The position numbers were made by a program, and so were the translations under genes. The notes beneath the pieces were generated by a model. It was not told where the DNA came from and made no database searches. It worked only from the letters and a program-made list of their open reading frames with translations. From Caprimulgus europaeus (lineage: Eukaryota; Chordata; Aves; Caprimulgiformes; Caprimulgidae), in contig OU015540.1 in assembly GCA_907165065.1 (NCBI GenBank), positions 2,960,001 to 3,024,000 of the forward strand: DNA of 64,000 nt, read 5' to 3'. Numbering within the stretch: position 1 is the stretch's first letter; the number at the start of each line of letters is the position of its first letter. Of the stretch, positions 24,101 through 35,500 are shown one piece after another.

Positions 24101-25402
24101 AAGCGCTGTGCCGGGGCACAAAGCTTTTGGCACTGACAGGAACAACGTGGGAGCATCCCCACGTCGGTGGCACAACCTTTATGGCACAGGCAGCAGCACA
24201 GAAGCTTTGAAAGGAAAATCCTCAGCATCCAGGCTCAGAGAGCAGCAGTTCTGCCCCATCCAGAGCTTCCCAGGAGTGTCCCAGGAGAGGTAGTGGAGAC
24301 ATGACAAAGGCTCAGCCAGAAGCAGCATGCAGCCACGCTGACCCTGCTTTACCACAAAGCATAAAAGTCAAATCCCCAACAACAACAACAAAAAAAAACC
24401 CAAAACACAACAAAACTATTATGGATACAACGTGGAATCCAGGACATTCATCCCCAATTGCTCCTGAGCACTAGGACCTCAGAGCCAGTCTGCTCTCACG
24501 GCGTAACTTCAGCTGAATTGCACCACAAAAAGCACCTCAAAACAAGGGCCCCCTCCCTTCTGTTCAGTTCCCTTCTCTCCTTAAAAGCCCACCCTCAACC
24601 TCACACATTTGGAGGATTCCCAGTCTCCCTCCCACCCTTCTCAGAGGTCACCCAGTAGACAGGATGTGACAGATTAACAAGGCACAGCGCTCTACATTCA
24701 CAGCAGCGGTGTTGGGGAGTGTCCTAATCCTTCCACATTCCAGATTTTAACAAAGCTGAGAGAAACTCCAGAGGGAAAGCAAACACTTTCTGCACACATG
24801 GCTCCCACCCACCCAGGGACAACCTGTCCTGGGAAGTGCCAGGAAACTCAGAAACATGCAGGCAGGGACACACCACCCGCGAGTGCCGTGCACAGATGGG
24901 TCACGCCACACTGCCACCCCGCCAGGGAGCTGCTAAGCTACCAGCTACACTGGTGGGTTAAAAAACTTGATGTGGCTTTTCCATCTCCCCTCTGGTCCCC
25001 ACCCTGGCTCCACAGATGGGCCCAACAGCGTTTAGGGCTCTGGCAGAAGCCTTATTTGGGGGGCTGCACATGAGTAAGAACTGATCCCCGAGACAGCCCA
25101 CCTCTCTCTCCATCCCATAATCCCCCCGTGGTGCTGCCATGATATGCTTTTAAAAGTTAATAGTGCCCCTTCTAACATTTAAAACCAGAGTGCCTGGTGT
25201 TTTATGTGATGGAACATCTAGAGGGAACCACACAGAAATCCATTCCCTCGGACAGGGGTTTCTGTGGGGCAGAGACATTTGCAAACAGAGGGCTCCTCCG
25301 GCCCTCCCCGCCGTGCGGGAGCGGCTGCGGGCAGCGCCGACACCAAGCGGGGATGGTCTCTGTCAGGCTCTGAGCACGCAGGCAGACAGCCCCCAGGTGA
25401 GG
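20985..25402 (-). other. SMCR8: SMCR8 3' UTR (inferred)
   Basis: No coding exon is seen on either strand across this 4.4 kb. The leftward SMCR8 reading frame ends at 25403. The only minus-strand poly(A) hexamer variant I find before the SHMT1 stop is ATTAAA at 21004-20999. Human SMCR8 is known for a long 3' UTR, so one long UTR is plausible, which would overlap the end of the SHMT1 transcript by about 150 bp. A 17-21-bp GGATCCTGCCC/GGAGCCCGCCC repeat sits at about 22195-22265. Confidence 0.4.
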
Positions 25403-28400
25403 CTAGATTTTGTACAAAAAGCTGGGAACGTAGTCAAATCTGAGCAGAGGGTTCACCCCACCCTGGCCAGGTTCCTGAATGTACTGCAGCTTCAGCAGCT
25501 CAGCCAAATACTGCACGATTTTGAGATCTTCATTAGCAAGGCCCAGCTGAAGCTTCAGAAAGTTCATCCTGCGACTCACAACGGATTCCTCCGGTTCCCT
25601 TTCGTTGATGGGAAGGTGCAAGTGATGGCAGAAGGTGAAGAGGAAGGCTTTTGAACACAGCTGGGTGAGGATGCTTTGGACGTGCATATAGTAGGTGCTT
25701 CCTCGCTTGATCTGGGTGCGGTGGTCGGCCAGGCGGGACACCACGGTGCCTCTGTACAGCGGGCAGCGCAGAGTCTTGCTGTCGGCGTCCAGGATGCTGA
25801 CGTACCGGCTGTACCGGCTCAGCGCGGGCAGCACGTTCACCCCGGCAGGGGACACCATCCTGAAACAGCAAGGAGAGAGGTCACGGCTGGAGGGGACCAG
25901 GCAGTGGCACAGCAGGCTGTGTCCGTGCCCCTGGGTCTCACGTATCTTCCCTCAGGTCGTGAGCTGGAGTGAGAGCCTCTGCGGGCAAATGAAGTCTGAC
26001 ACGGAGGAGAAGGGGCAAACAGTCCCAGAACTGCCTGGGTTGGAAAAGCCCTTTCAGCTCATTGAGTCCAACCATGAACCCAACACTGACCAGTCCCCCA
26101 CTAACCCATGTCCCTCAGCACTGTGTCTACATGACTCTTCAATCCCTCCAGGGATGGGGACTCCACCACTGCCCTGGACAACCCCTTCCAGTGCCTGAGA
26201 ACCCTTTCAGCAAAGAAATTCTTTCTCACATCCCATCTCAACTGCCCTGGACACAACCTGAGGCCATTTCCTCTTGTCCTGTCCCTTGGTCCTTGGTTGA
26301 ACAGACCCACCCCCACCTCTCTCCACCCTCCTTGCAGGGACTTGGACAGAGCCAGAAGGTCTCCCCTCAGCCTCCTTTTCTCCAGGCTCCACACCCCCAG
26401 TTCCCTCAGCTGCTCCTCGCAAGACACGTGCTCACAGTCTCTCCAGCCTGCCAGATCCCAGGGAAACCTGGATCCCCTGGATCCCCACAGGCAGTGATCA
26501 ACACCGTGTGTGCTGCTTCAGAAACCACAGTGCTCTGGGGCAGCTCCCCTCAATGATGCTGAGAAGGACGGATGGGACACCTCTGGTGAACAGAAGCCAA
26601 TCTCACAGCAGCTGGTACCTTCTGGGTGTGACAACAAGGACTTGGAAACCCAAACCAGACCCTCCTTTGCCAAGAGCTCCACTTTCCCCCCATCTCACTG
26701 CTCTGAGAGTGTCAAAAGGGAGCGGAGAGGGAGCTGCTCTGGGGTGGTCAAAGCCCTGAGCAGAGCAAAACCTTTAAAAAAAAGAAACCATCCTCAAACC
26801 AGAATATTCCCTGGCTCAGCCTGAGCATTTGTCACTCAGGTGCAAACCCACAGCATGCTCACAACATACCATAATCCAACAAGCCTCAATTAACGTTATT
26901 GAAATGCAAATTACAAGCCTACAGCAAACTCTGTCTTCTCCTGCTCCTCAGTTCTGCGTGGTTAAGGTGGCTGGGTTGGGATTCAGCTCCCACCCTCACA
27001 CCCTGACGGCTGCTGTGAGGGCTGCCCCGGTGCCGCGGCAGCGCGGGGCCCCAGCAGACACAGCACCCTTCTTTCCCAAAACCCTTGCACAAAGGGTTTG
27101 CTGAGAGCACCCACCTTCAGCTCAGCACTGAATTAACATTCCAGGGAGGAGGGTTTAAAGCACTGACACATGGCACAAGCAGCTCTTAAAAAGAATGACT
27201 TCTGTTTATAAAAATGGCATCGAACCACAAACCTTCGGCAACAGGGAAACACTCGGGGCTGTTAAAAACCTCCCGACAGAGAGAGAAGTCTGGGAGTTGG
27301 CAGAGCTGTCACCCTGCCTCGTGAGCACAGAAACCAGGGTGACCTCACAGCTCAGGAGAATTCCATAGAATCCCAGGATCCCAGACTGGTCTGGGTTGGA
27401 AGGGACCTTAAAGCTCATCCAGTCCCAACCCCCCTGCCAGCAGCAGGGACACCTTCCACTAGACCAGGTTGCTCAAAGCCTCATCCAACCTGGCCCAGAA
27501 CACTTCCAGGGAGGAGCAGCCACAACTTCCTTGGGCAACCTGGGCCAGGGTCTCACCATCCTCACACCAAAGAATTTCTTCCTCACATCTCATCTCCATC
27601 TCCCCTCTGCCACTTTCAAGCCATCACCCCTTGTTCTGTCACTCCCTGCCCTTGGCCAAAGTCCCTCCCCAGCCTTCCTGGAGCCCCTTCAGGTACTGGG
27701 AGGCCGCTATAAGGTCTCCCTGGAGCCTTCTCTTCTCCAGGCTGAACAGCCCCAGCTCTCCCAGCCTGTCCTCACAGCAGAGCTGCTCCAGCCCTCGCAT
27801 CATCCTGGTGGCCTCCTCTGGACTTGTTCTAACTGGTCCATGTCTTTCTTGTGTTGGGGGCTCCAGAACTGGACACAGTTTCATGATCCACAACCCCCAG
27901 TGACACAATACTCAGCAGCCCAGAAAGCAGATTTCTGTATTTTGATTTTTTTTGCTGCTCAGAACCACTCTTTGAGGAACTATTCCAGCCCAGCTCTGAG
28001 TAATGGGCTGTCACTCTGACTCACGGTTTCCATGCTGGTGACAGCAACGGCCATTCCCTGTCAAACCTGCACCTGAAGCACTGAACACATCCTGGTAACA
28101 CACAAAGAAAATCCTTTTCATTACAGCAACAAAGACAGGGCCAAAATCTTGAGAGCTGAGCAATGGCTGTTTGTTAATATAAACTATGAAGCTATGTTTC
28201 AGGATTGGGGGTTGGGGAAGGCGTGCTCGCTCTCACGGTGGTCCTCACCCTGAGCAGAGGTTTCCTTTGCATCTGAACTGCAGTTCTGACACCACAGTCT
28301 ACACAACTCTGGTTTTTTTCCTGCAATAAAGCTGGTTATAAATAAGTTTCTGTCCATCTGCATCCCCTCGAAGAGAGCCCAGCAGCTCCACAGGCTCCGT

Positions 28401-31309
28401 GCCTCCGCCCTTCCTCACAACCCCTCACTGAGCACATCCTCACCAACCCAGCCCCAGGTGCTGCCACTCCAACTTCTGACCAACGTACAGGGTCTGCAAG
28501 GAAAAACCCTCCCTCTAGCAAAGCATCCCCTTAAAAACCAAAATTCTAGCTAGAAATGTGCAAAGAGTTTTTGTAGTAGATGGGGAAAGCAGAGCACGTG
28601 AGGACTCCAGGAGAACTCTGGTAACAGACCATCCAAGAAACCAGCGGGACTCGCCTGTTTGTTCTGTGCTTTGCCAGGATAAGACTCAAACCAGAGGGAA
28701 ACCTCGTGGCCAAATAACTAGCATGGACCTGGCAGGAGGTGCCCAGTAGTATTGTAAATATTAACTCTCTAATGAGGTTGGATATAAAGAGACAGACAAA
28801 CCTCCCCCCCTTCATCCCATAAGCAGAAATTCATGGCACCTGCATAGATCATGAGACAGAGCCCTGCCCTGCGCAGGAATTCCCCTCCGAAATTCCCGCT
28901 TAGGAGATGAAGTTTTCATCACACACCTCAACACCAACAAAGCAAAGAGATCCCCTCGATTTACCTCTGGAGTCCAATCAGTTTCCACTTCTGGAAATCC
29001 ACAACGTGCAGAGGGGAGGTGACCCAGTGCTTCACCGGCTTGGCGTAAACGCCGCAGCTCGGCACGAAGATGGAGAGCGCCGTCACCAGCTTCTTCACGA
29101 TGGCTTCCTCCTCCCCCAGCACGACCAGGGTCCTCCCGCTGAGCAGGGAGTAGATGGCGGGGTGAGCGAAGGGGTACTGCCTGATGAACCGCAGCGCGCT
29201 CTGACCCGCCTTTCTCTTGTGCCTCTCGCTGGCCGGGCAGGCGGGGTGGGCGGGAGAGGGGGTCCGCTCGGAGCACGTGGAAGCGGCGCTGCTGATGTAA
29301 CTCGTGGAGTCTGAGCACTCATCCAGGCTGCTCTTGCTGACCTCCCTGCTGCCCGTCAGGTACCGCGAGTCAGCCTCGTAGGGAAGGAGCCCCCCCGAGA
29401 TGCCGTCGTGGGAGGGGAAGGTCCCGCGCAGCCCCGGCTCAGCCTGCCAGTACGGCTGCGGGGGGATCCTCACCACCCCGTCCTCGTCACACGGCTTCTG
29501 GCCCAGCACGGGCAAAGGCTCCAGGAAGTTGGGACTCTCCTTCCCGATACAACAGGCAGAATCAACCTGCACTAAACTGTCCTGTTTTAAAACATCTTCC
29601 TGCTCGTCAGTGTTGTCGGGGTTCAGCTGGGGGGCGAAGCGAAGGCCTCCCTCTTCCTCATCGGCGTAAGGTTCCTCGTTAATGGCACTTGGGTAACTCG
29701 CTTTGAAATCTTCCGGGATGAGCGACTCGGAGGGGCAGGTGCTGAGAACCTCGATGCTGTCCTCGCTGACGGTCCGCCGGCTGCCCACCTTGCTCCTGCC
29801 CACCTGGGGGCTGGGGCTGACGGGGAGGCTGGCCTGGCTCTCCGATTTGGTCAATCCAGACGCAGATTTCTCCGTTCCAAGAACCTCGATGCTCTCACCG
29901 CTACTGATGCTGCCTTTAATATCTGCATCAAGATAGTCCAGGTTCTCCTGATGTTCAAACGTGACCGACTCAGACAGTTTGGGTTCTTGGGAGTCCTCGA
30001 TTTCCTGCTCCATCTTGATGGGCACACACTCCACGCTGGACTTGTAGGACCCCATGCTGATAACCACTTTAGGAGCAGACAATTCTTCCGAACACTTTCT
30101 ATCGATGGCATCTTGACTGGGCCCCTGGCAGCCTCTGTGCTGTTTTTCTGGTGGTTTTTCATCCAGAAAAGATCCATCCTCGAAGAGGAAGTTGGTAACG
30201 ATTTGTTGCTTTAAGAGCGCTCTGCTGATCTGCTCTGTCAGGAGGTAGCACACGTCACCTCTGAAAGTCCTCTCGATCTGATGCAACTGGTCAAGGGTTT
30301 GGGTGAAAAAATAAATATCACAGAGTTCCTCCAGTGTCTTCAACTTCTTGTCAAAGCATTTGGCAGACTTTGCTTTGATGAGTTTGGGAGTGTAGGACGG
30401 CACGTGGGCACAGAGGTGCGCTTCACCAGGCTCAGCGAGGTCGGAGGTAGTCGGGTCCTGATCGCAGCCCACGCTGGCCTGATCCAGTGCACAATCCGGC
30501 TCGTAGGGGTGGAATTCAGATTCCTTCAACTTCCTGTAGGGATATGACCTGATTTGTTTCAGTAGATCTTGGTGCTCGATGATGGACTTTTCCACGCTGG
30601 CCAGCTCGTTGGCCTTCTCGATGGCTTGGGTTGTGTAATACCCTTTGTCGTTGGCTTTCTTCTGTATCTCAGTTTCGTTGTGCAGGACAGTCCTGGTGTA
30701 GTCAAGATCCTTCAGTTTCTTTTCCAGTTCATTAGCAAAAGCTTTCCTGTTCCCCGTCTTGAGGCATTCGGAAGCTTTGGAGAACTCAGCAGAGAGTTCC
30801 TGAAACTGCTGCATGATTTTGTGCTCGTCAGCAGAAATGTAAGCCATGCAGAAGGGCCTCACGAAACCCCTGGCTTCGAGGTCGTACAGAGTCAAGTGGT
30901 GGACGTAAGCAAAGGCTCCTTCCTTAGAGTCCCCCAGCACCACCTTGGAATCCTCCACGAAGTTCAGTTTCGGGTAGGCAGAGCCAGGAGGGTGACCCAC
31001 GAAGGAAGCTTGGTAATCCACAGACATGATCCGAAGGGAAAAATAATTGAGATCGAAAGTGCCCGACACTTTGGCATCGTCCGGGATGGTCAGGAGGGGC
31101 TGAGGCCCCACTTGCTCCGAGAATTCGGAGATGAGGATGAAGTCCCGGGTGAACTTGGAGCTGGCGACCTTGGCCCAGGGGTTGGTGCCGTGGCTGGCAA
31201 AGGGGAAAAGCGGCACCGAGTACTCCTCGGGCAGGGGCGGCTCGCTGCACAGCTCATCCTCCAGCTCCTCCTCTCTGGTGAAGGCCACCACGTCAGGGGC
31301 GCTGATCAT
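25403..31309 (-). CDS. SMCR8: SMCR8, C9orf72-complex DENN protein
   Basis: Partner of C9orf72 and WDR41 in a DENN-type complex that regulates small GTPases in autophagy, lysosome and mTORC1 control. Two coding exons: 31309-28965 and 25859-25403. The split Arg codon (AG/G) joins LIGLQ-R to MVSPAG in frame, giving 933 aa (human 937). The start [15 protein letters not shown] matches the family. Visible parts: N-terminal longin-like module, a long central acidic/serine-rich low-complexity stretch (about residues 380-700), and a C-terminal DENN portion whose end, in exon 2, is the family hallmark [13 protein letters not shown]. The frame stays open 51 codons upstream of the ATG, but there is no ATG there. 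Two CR1 elements sit in its single coding intron. It shares a CpG promoter with TOP3A. Confidence 0.97.
26029..26455 (-). mobile_element. CR1 LINE fragment in SMCR8 intron
   Basis: CR1 3' end with the GGGTTGGAAAAGCCCTTT start (plus-strand reading), the CCCAACACTGACCAGTCC phrase and the CTTTTCTCCAGGCTCCACAC segment. It is inserted in the same direction as SMCR8 transcription. Very similar to the copy at 48883. Confidence 0.93.
27363..27882 (-). mobile_element. CR1 LINE fragment in SMCR8 intron
   Basis: Longest of its subfamily here, about 520 bp. Starts (plus strand) with CATAGAATCCCAGGATCCCA, the reversed CR1 octamer tail, then GGTTGGAAGGGACCTTAAAG, and continues past CTTCTCTTCCAGG-type sequence to a GGGGGCTCCAGAACTGGACAC end. 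The 207-codon plus frame across it (27396-28019) is a repeat artefact. Confidence 0.94.
27883..28964 (-). other. SMCR8 intron, remainder
   Basis: Intronic; no further exon or repeat recognised between the CR1 copy and the exon 1 donor (CCAGAG/GTAAAT at 28964-28963). Confidence 0.6.
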
Positions 31310-31334
31310 ATTTCCCGCAGGAAGAGACCGACAT
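31293..31334 (-). promoter_or_regulatory. SMCR8: uORF overlapping the SMCR8 start
   Basis: An ATG at 31334 on the minus strand (poor context, T at -3) opens a 13-codon frame ending at TGA 31295-31293. It overlaps the main SMCR8 ATG (31309-31307) in another frame, so ribosomes using it would miss the main start. Confidence 0.6.
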
Positions 31335-31970
31335 GGAGCACCGAGGCCCCCCCGGTCCCTCCCGCCACCGCCGGGCCCTGCGGGAGGCCCCGCCGCAGCC
31401 CCGGCCCCAGCCCCAACCCCGGCCCCCCACCACAGCCCCTTCTCCCACCGCCGCTGCCTCACGCCTCCGCCATGGCCGGGAGCTGCCGGGCCCCGCTCAG
31501 CCGCCTCCCCTCACGGACACCGCAGCCCCGCAGCCATCTTGGGCTCACATGACGCCGCCACCTCTCACCCCGCCACACGGAAGCGAAGCCGCCGCTCCGC
31601 CCCCACGGCTCTTATTTAATTTTTTTTTTTTAATCGTTGATATCTCTGGACGTTATTTAACCCGAGACGGACCCGTCGGCGGGAGGAAACAGCGAACCGA
31701 GCCGGGACGGCGGGATAAAAATACTGAGGGGCGGCGCGGGGCATGATGGGAGCGGGAGTTCTCCCCCGCCGCGGTGCCGCGTTACGACCGGATGTAACGG
31801 GGTGGGAAAGCGCGTCCGGTCCCGCCGCTGTTTGCGACAGAGCGAGCGCGGGAGTGAGGGCGGTGGGTGAGGAGAGACCGGGGGAGGGGACGGGAGGGAA
31901 GGGGGCGGCTCCGGGGTGAGGGAGAGACCGGCCAGGAGGGGAGGGGGCGGCCCCGGGTGAGCGAGATGCC
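31310..31970. promoter_or_regulatory. SMCR8/TOP3A bidirectional CpG promoter
   Basis: CpG-rich DNA between the leftward SMCR8 start (31309) and the rightward TOP3A leader. A YY1-type core (minus-strand AAGATGGC, 31532-31539) and a TCACATGAC E-box-like site near 31545 lie centrally. A possible TOP3A first-exon donor GGTGG/GTGAGG lies near 31867. The TOP3A coding exon begins at an acceptor at 32453/32454. The head-to-head arrangement is conserved in human. Confidence 0.7.
31459..31473 (-). promoter_or_regulatory. SMCR8: four-codon uORF in SMCR8 leader
   Basis: ATG GCG GAG GCG TGA in the minus-strand 5' UTR, with a strong context (G at -3, G at +4). It is used only if transcription starts upstream of 31473, which the CpG island allows. 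Confidence 0.45.
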
Positions 31971-31984
31971 GGTCTGAGGGCAGG

Positions 31985-32257
31985 GGGTGACAGAACAAGG
32001 GGTGATGGCTTGGAACTGGCAGAGGGGAGATGGAGATGAGATGTGAGGAAGAAATTCTTTGCTGTGAGGGTGGTGAGACACTGGCCCAGGTTGGCCAGAG
32101 AAGCTTTGGCTGCTCCTTCCTGGAAGTGTTCTGGGCCAGGCTGGATGAGGCTTTGAGCAACCTGGTCTAGTGGAAGGTGTCCCTGCTGCTGGCAGGGGGG
32201 TTGGGACTGGATGAGCTTTAAGGTCCCTTCCAACCCAAACCAGTCTGGGATTCTCTA
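31985..32257 (+). mobile_element. CR1 LINE fragment in TOP3A 5' intron
   Basis: Sense CR1 3' end from GGGGTGACAGAACAAGGGGT through GAGGGTGGTGAGACACTGGC to CCAACCCAAACCAGTCTGGG ATTCT. It lies between the promoter island and the first coding exon of TOP3A. Confidence 0.94.
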
Positions 32258-32483
32258 AGGCCTTGACAGGGCAGAGTGGCCGGGGGGGGGTGGCTGGTTG
32301 TGGCGAAGGGGAGAAGCTCTGAGGGGGCTGCACCGCGAATGGCACCGTGGCAGCTGGGCAGAGGGTGTCCTGGCCTCTCCCCGGGGTCACCGGTTAAAGG
32401 CTGACAAGGACCATCCAGGAGACATTCAGCCATCGCTCTCCATCCCCCCGCAGGACCCAGCCCCAGGGCAAGGACCCAGCAGC

Positions 32484-32525
32484 ATGCCTCGGCCCCAGGG
32501 GACCTGTCACCATCTCTTGTCATGA
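32484..32525 (+). promoter_or_regulatory. TOP3A: uORF overlapping the TOP3A start by ATGA
   Basis: An upstream ATG at 32484 opens a 13-codon frame whose TGA (32523-32525) overlaps the main ATG (32522-32524) as ATGA. It lies in the same exon as the main start, since the acceptor is at 32453/32454, so it is present in any mRNA using this exon. Confidence 0.7.
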
Positions 32526-35500
32526 ACTTTCACGCGTGGCTCTTTGCTCGCTGCCGGCTGAGGATGCTGCCGCAGCCCTGGCGCCTCTTCTCCCGGGCTG
32601 CGGAGGATCCGGCGTTGCAGAGGATCCGGAAGGTCTTGTGCGTGGCTGAGAAGAACGATGCAGCCCGAGGGATTGCAGATCTGCTTTCCAACAGCAGAAT
32701 GCGACGGGTAGGAACACACCACATCACCTTACCACATCCTGATACGCGTACAGGTCTGGCTTAGCTGGCTGGAGAGGCTCAGCTCACCAGGGCCACCGTG
32801 CAGCACAGCGTAATATGCCTGGTGTGGTAGCCCTGGCCCACTCGCAGAGCTCAGCCCACACATCAGCATGTGCAACATTTTGCACTGTTCTCGTTTCTGT
32901 CCGCTTCTGACCATGCAGGGGTACAAGAACAGCTTCTGTGGACAAACACCACTTACCCAAATGTACTTGGGAGTCTCAGACCCCTTTTCCTTTCTTTCCT
33001 GTTGGAATTCAGCCCCTCAGCTGCACTCCCTCTGCCTGGACTGCCTTCTCCAGACACTGAGCTCTGTGGTGAGGCTCCCCGTGTTGTTTCTAGCTTTGCA
33101 GTGTACGTGAAAGGCTTCAGGAACTGAAACGATCTGTTGGCACACATTTCCCAGTCAAAAAGCACCGCTTCTGCAGCATCAGCAGGTGTCAGGGGTTTTC
33201 TGAAGTTCAAATAATAAAACAAAGATGGTCTGTGGTTTGGAGAAGAGGAGTTCAAAGATCTCTCCTCTCTGTTGCTTTGTTTTGTGGCCATTTGTGTAAT
33301 TAATTGGTGTTTCCAAGCTAAGGCACTAGAAGGTGCTTCTAGACCAGAATTCTACTTGAATGAAAGTTGTTATTGGGAACCTGAGCGCTGACAGTCCCAA
33401 TCAAAGAAGAAATCATCCTGCTTCTGTAGAAAAAGCAGCAAAAACCTAATCTAGAAGCTTCCAGGAGTCTCAGTTAGGTGGAAGGTACTGCTGGGGACTG
33501 GCACACTAATTGTCATGTGGAGCAGGAGAGTTGTTTATCAGGAGTATGGCCAGCCCCGTTAAACAGATCTGTTCTTCACTCTGTGCTGTCACTATGGGGA
33601 GATAACCCTCACATCCCCTTCAGGCATGGTTTAAATCACTTTTATGTTGGAAAGCACCATATCAGTGTCTCCATAAATGACAGAGACAATTTCCATTTCC
33701 TCTTTGCCTTTCTGTTTTGGCTGCAGTACCTGGTTTTCACTTGCTTCTCCGTGCTCTGCCGTAGCAGCGTGTGTAAAGCGGGGCAGGACGCGTTTGGTTC
33801 CTGTTAGGAGCCAGAAACTCAGCGATTTTCCTTTTCCTTCTAGCGAGAAGGGTTTTCCAAGTTCAACAAGATCTACGAATACGACTACCAGATGTTTGGC
33901 CAGGTAGAGTTTTCTTTCATTCCACTGCTGGATTAGAGAAGTGCAAAATGCTAATTATTAAAAGCCACTTGTCAGAAGTTACGAAACACATATCCAGTGA
34001 CAGGGACATTTTGTCCCAAGATGAGGAAAAGTCAGATGTTCTTTTCTTGGCTCAGCCACTGAGCTGTTTTGTTGCTTTCATTCTTTCAACTTTCTGGTTT
34101 TATATCAGTCAAAAATATGTAGCTATTAAGAATTGGGAGCTTCCTACAGAAATTGAGACCACAGATTTAGTTGTCAGTAGAGAGAAAAGCTTGTTCTAGA
34201 TTAGCAGGAGGGAGGTGTCACTGTGTAAATGGAGAACTGCATCAAGATCTTGGGGCTCTGGGTAGCTTTTAGCAAACGATGAGCACTAATTACCTTGCTC
34301 TGTCTCTTGCAGAATGTTACTATGGTGATGACATCAGTGTCAGGACATTTACTGGCTCATGATTTTAAGATGCCGTTTCGCAAATGGTGAGTATTGAGTA
34401 CCCCCTGGCAGGAAGAGGCACTGTCACCTTCTGCTGTCACCCCCGAGCTGAGCGGGGCACTGCGAGTTCAAAGACAGGGAGCAGGACACCACATGCAGAG
34501 CAGGGTGATCAATACCAAATTTTATATAGAATAGCTACAATATTGTGTCAAATTACTGCCTTCAGAGCGCTAAAAAACCCCCAAAGTCATAATAGTGGTT
34601 AAAATACCTGAAGGCAGATCCAAGGAATTAAACTGATTCCAAAACTGGATTGATGTTTTTGTGTTCTTTGTCCAGCTAAGAGTTGTCCTGGGAAGTGAGG
34701 TGCTTTCTCTAACGTCCCTTCCCTTTGTTCTCTGTGCTTGAAATAAGAGAAGTTCCTTGTTTAGGGCTGTTTCACTGTTTTCTCTGGTTGCTTTTTGGTT
34801 CCAAGTTTGCTTTTAAGTGTAACTCAGCACTTCATGTGAACTCCAAGTTGTCTAAGATGAGGCCTGTAATAAAATATATTGTTGATTCCAGTACTTGAAC
34901 AGCACTTCCTCACAAGACAGCAGCAGTTAGTGTCTCACCACATGTATTTTAGTTTCTGTTAAGCACACTGCTTATCCTCTGTTTACCAGGCACAGCTGCA
35001 ACCCTCTCGCTCTTTTTGATGCTGAAATTGAGAAGTATTGCCCTGAAAATTACACAGATATCAAGGTAAGTTGTTTTTAAGAGTTTCCCTGAAGGTCCAA
35101 GTTCAGAGGTTGGTTCTACAAATATTGTCTCAGACAGAAGGAGGATTGGACCTTTGTCCTGAATGTCTGAGTTCCTAGAGGTTAGCAAATTCCTCCTGCT
35201 TTGCCTAGGACTGGAGATGCTGCTTATTTGTGACATTGAAAGTCTGCTCCTTGTGTACAATTAGTGAAGTAAAGGAACAATTACTTTGCTAAAAATAGAA
35301 ATGTGTTTTTTTCCAACAAGGTGGAATTGGTAATTGTGTCTCAATTTTACCAAAAATTTAATTTTCAGAAAACAGATTGTGGTACAATCTGATCCAAGCC
35401 ATGCTTTTTAACAGAGTTAGATGTAAATAAATGACTCAATTCTTTTGAAAGCTGCCTCATCTCATGAGAGACACAATTACAAAATGTTATTGCAACAATC

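Noticed and set aside
28961-31462. SMCR8 with a 51-residue N-terminal extension
   Set aside because: The extension begins at a GTG, not ATG, and is GC-rich 5' UTR; the family start MISAPDVV is at 31309.
30569-31552. 327-codon plus-strand open frame
   Set aside because: Antisense to SMCR8 exon 1 and its promoter; no recognisable domain.
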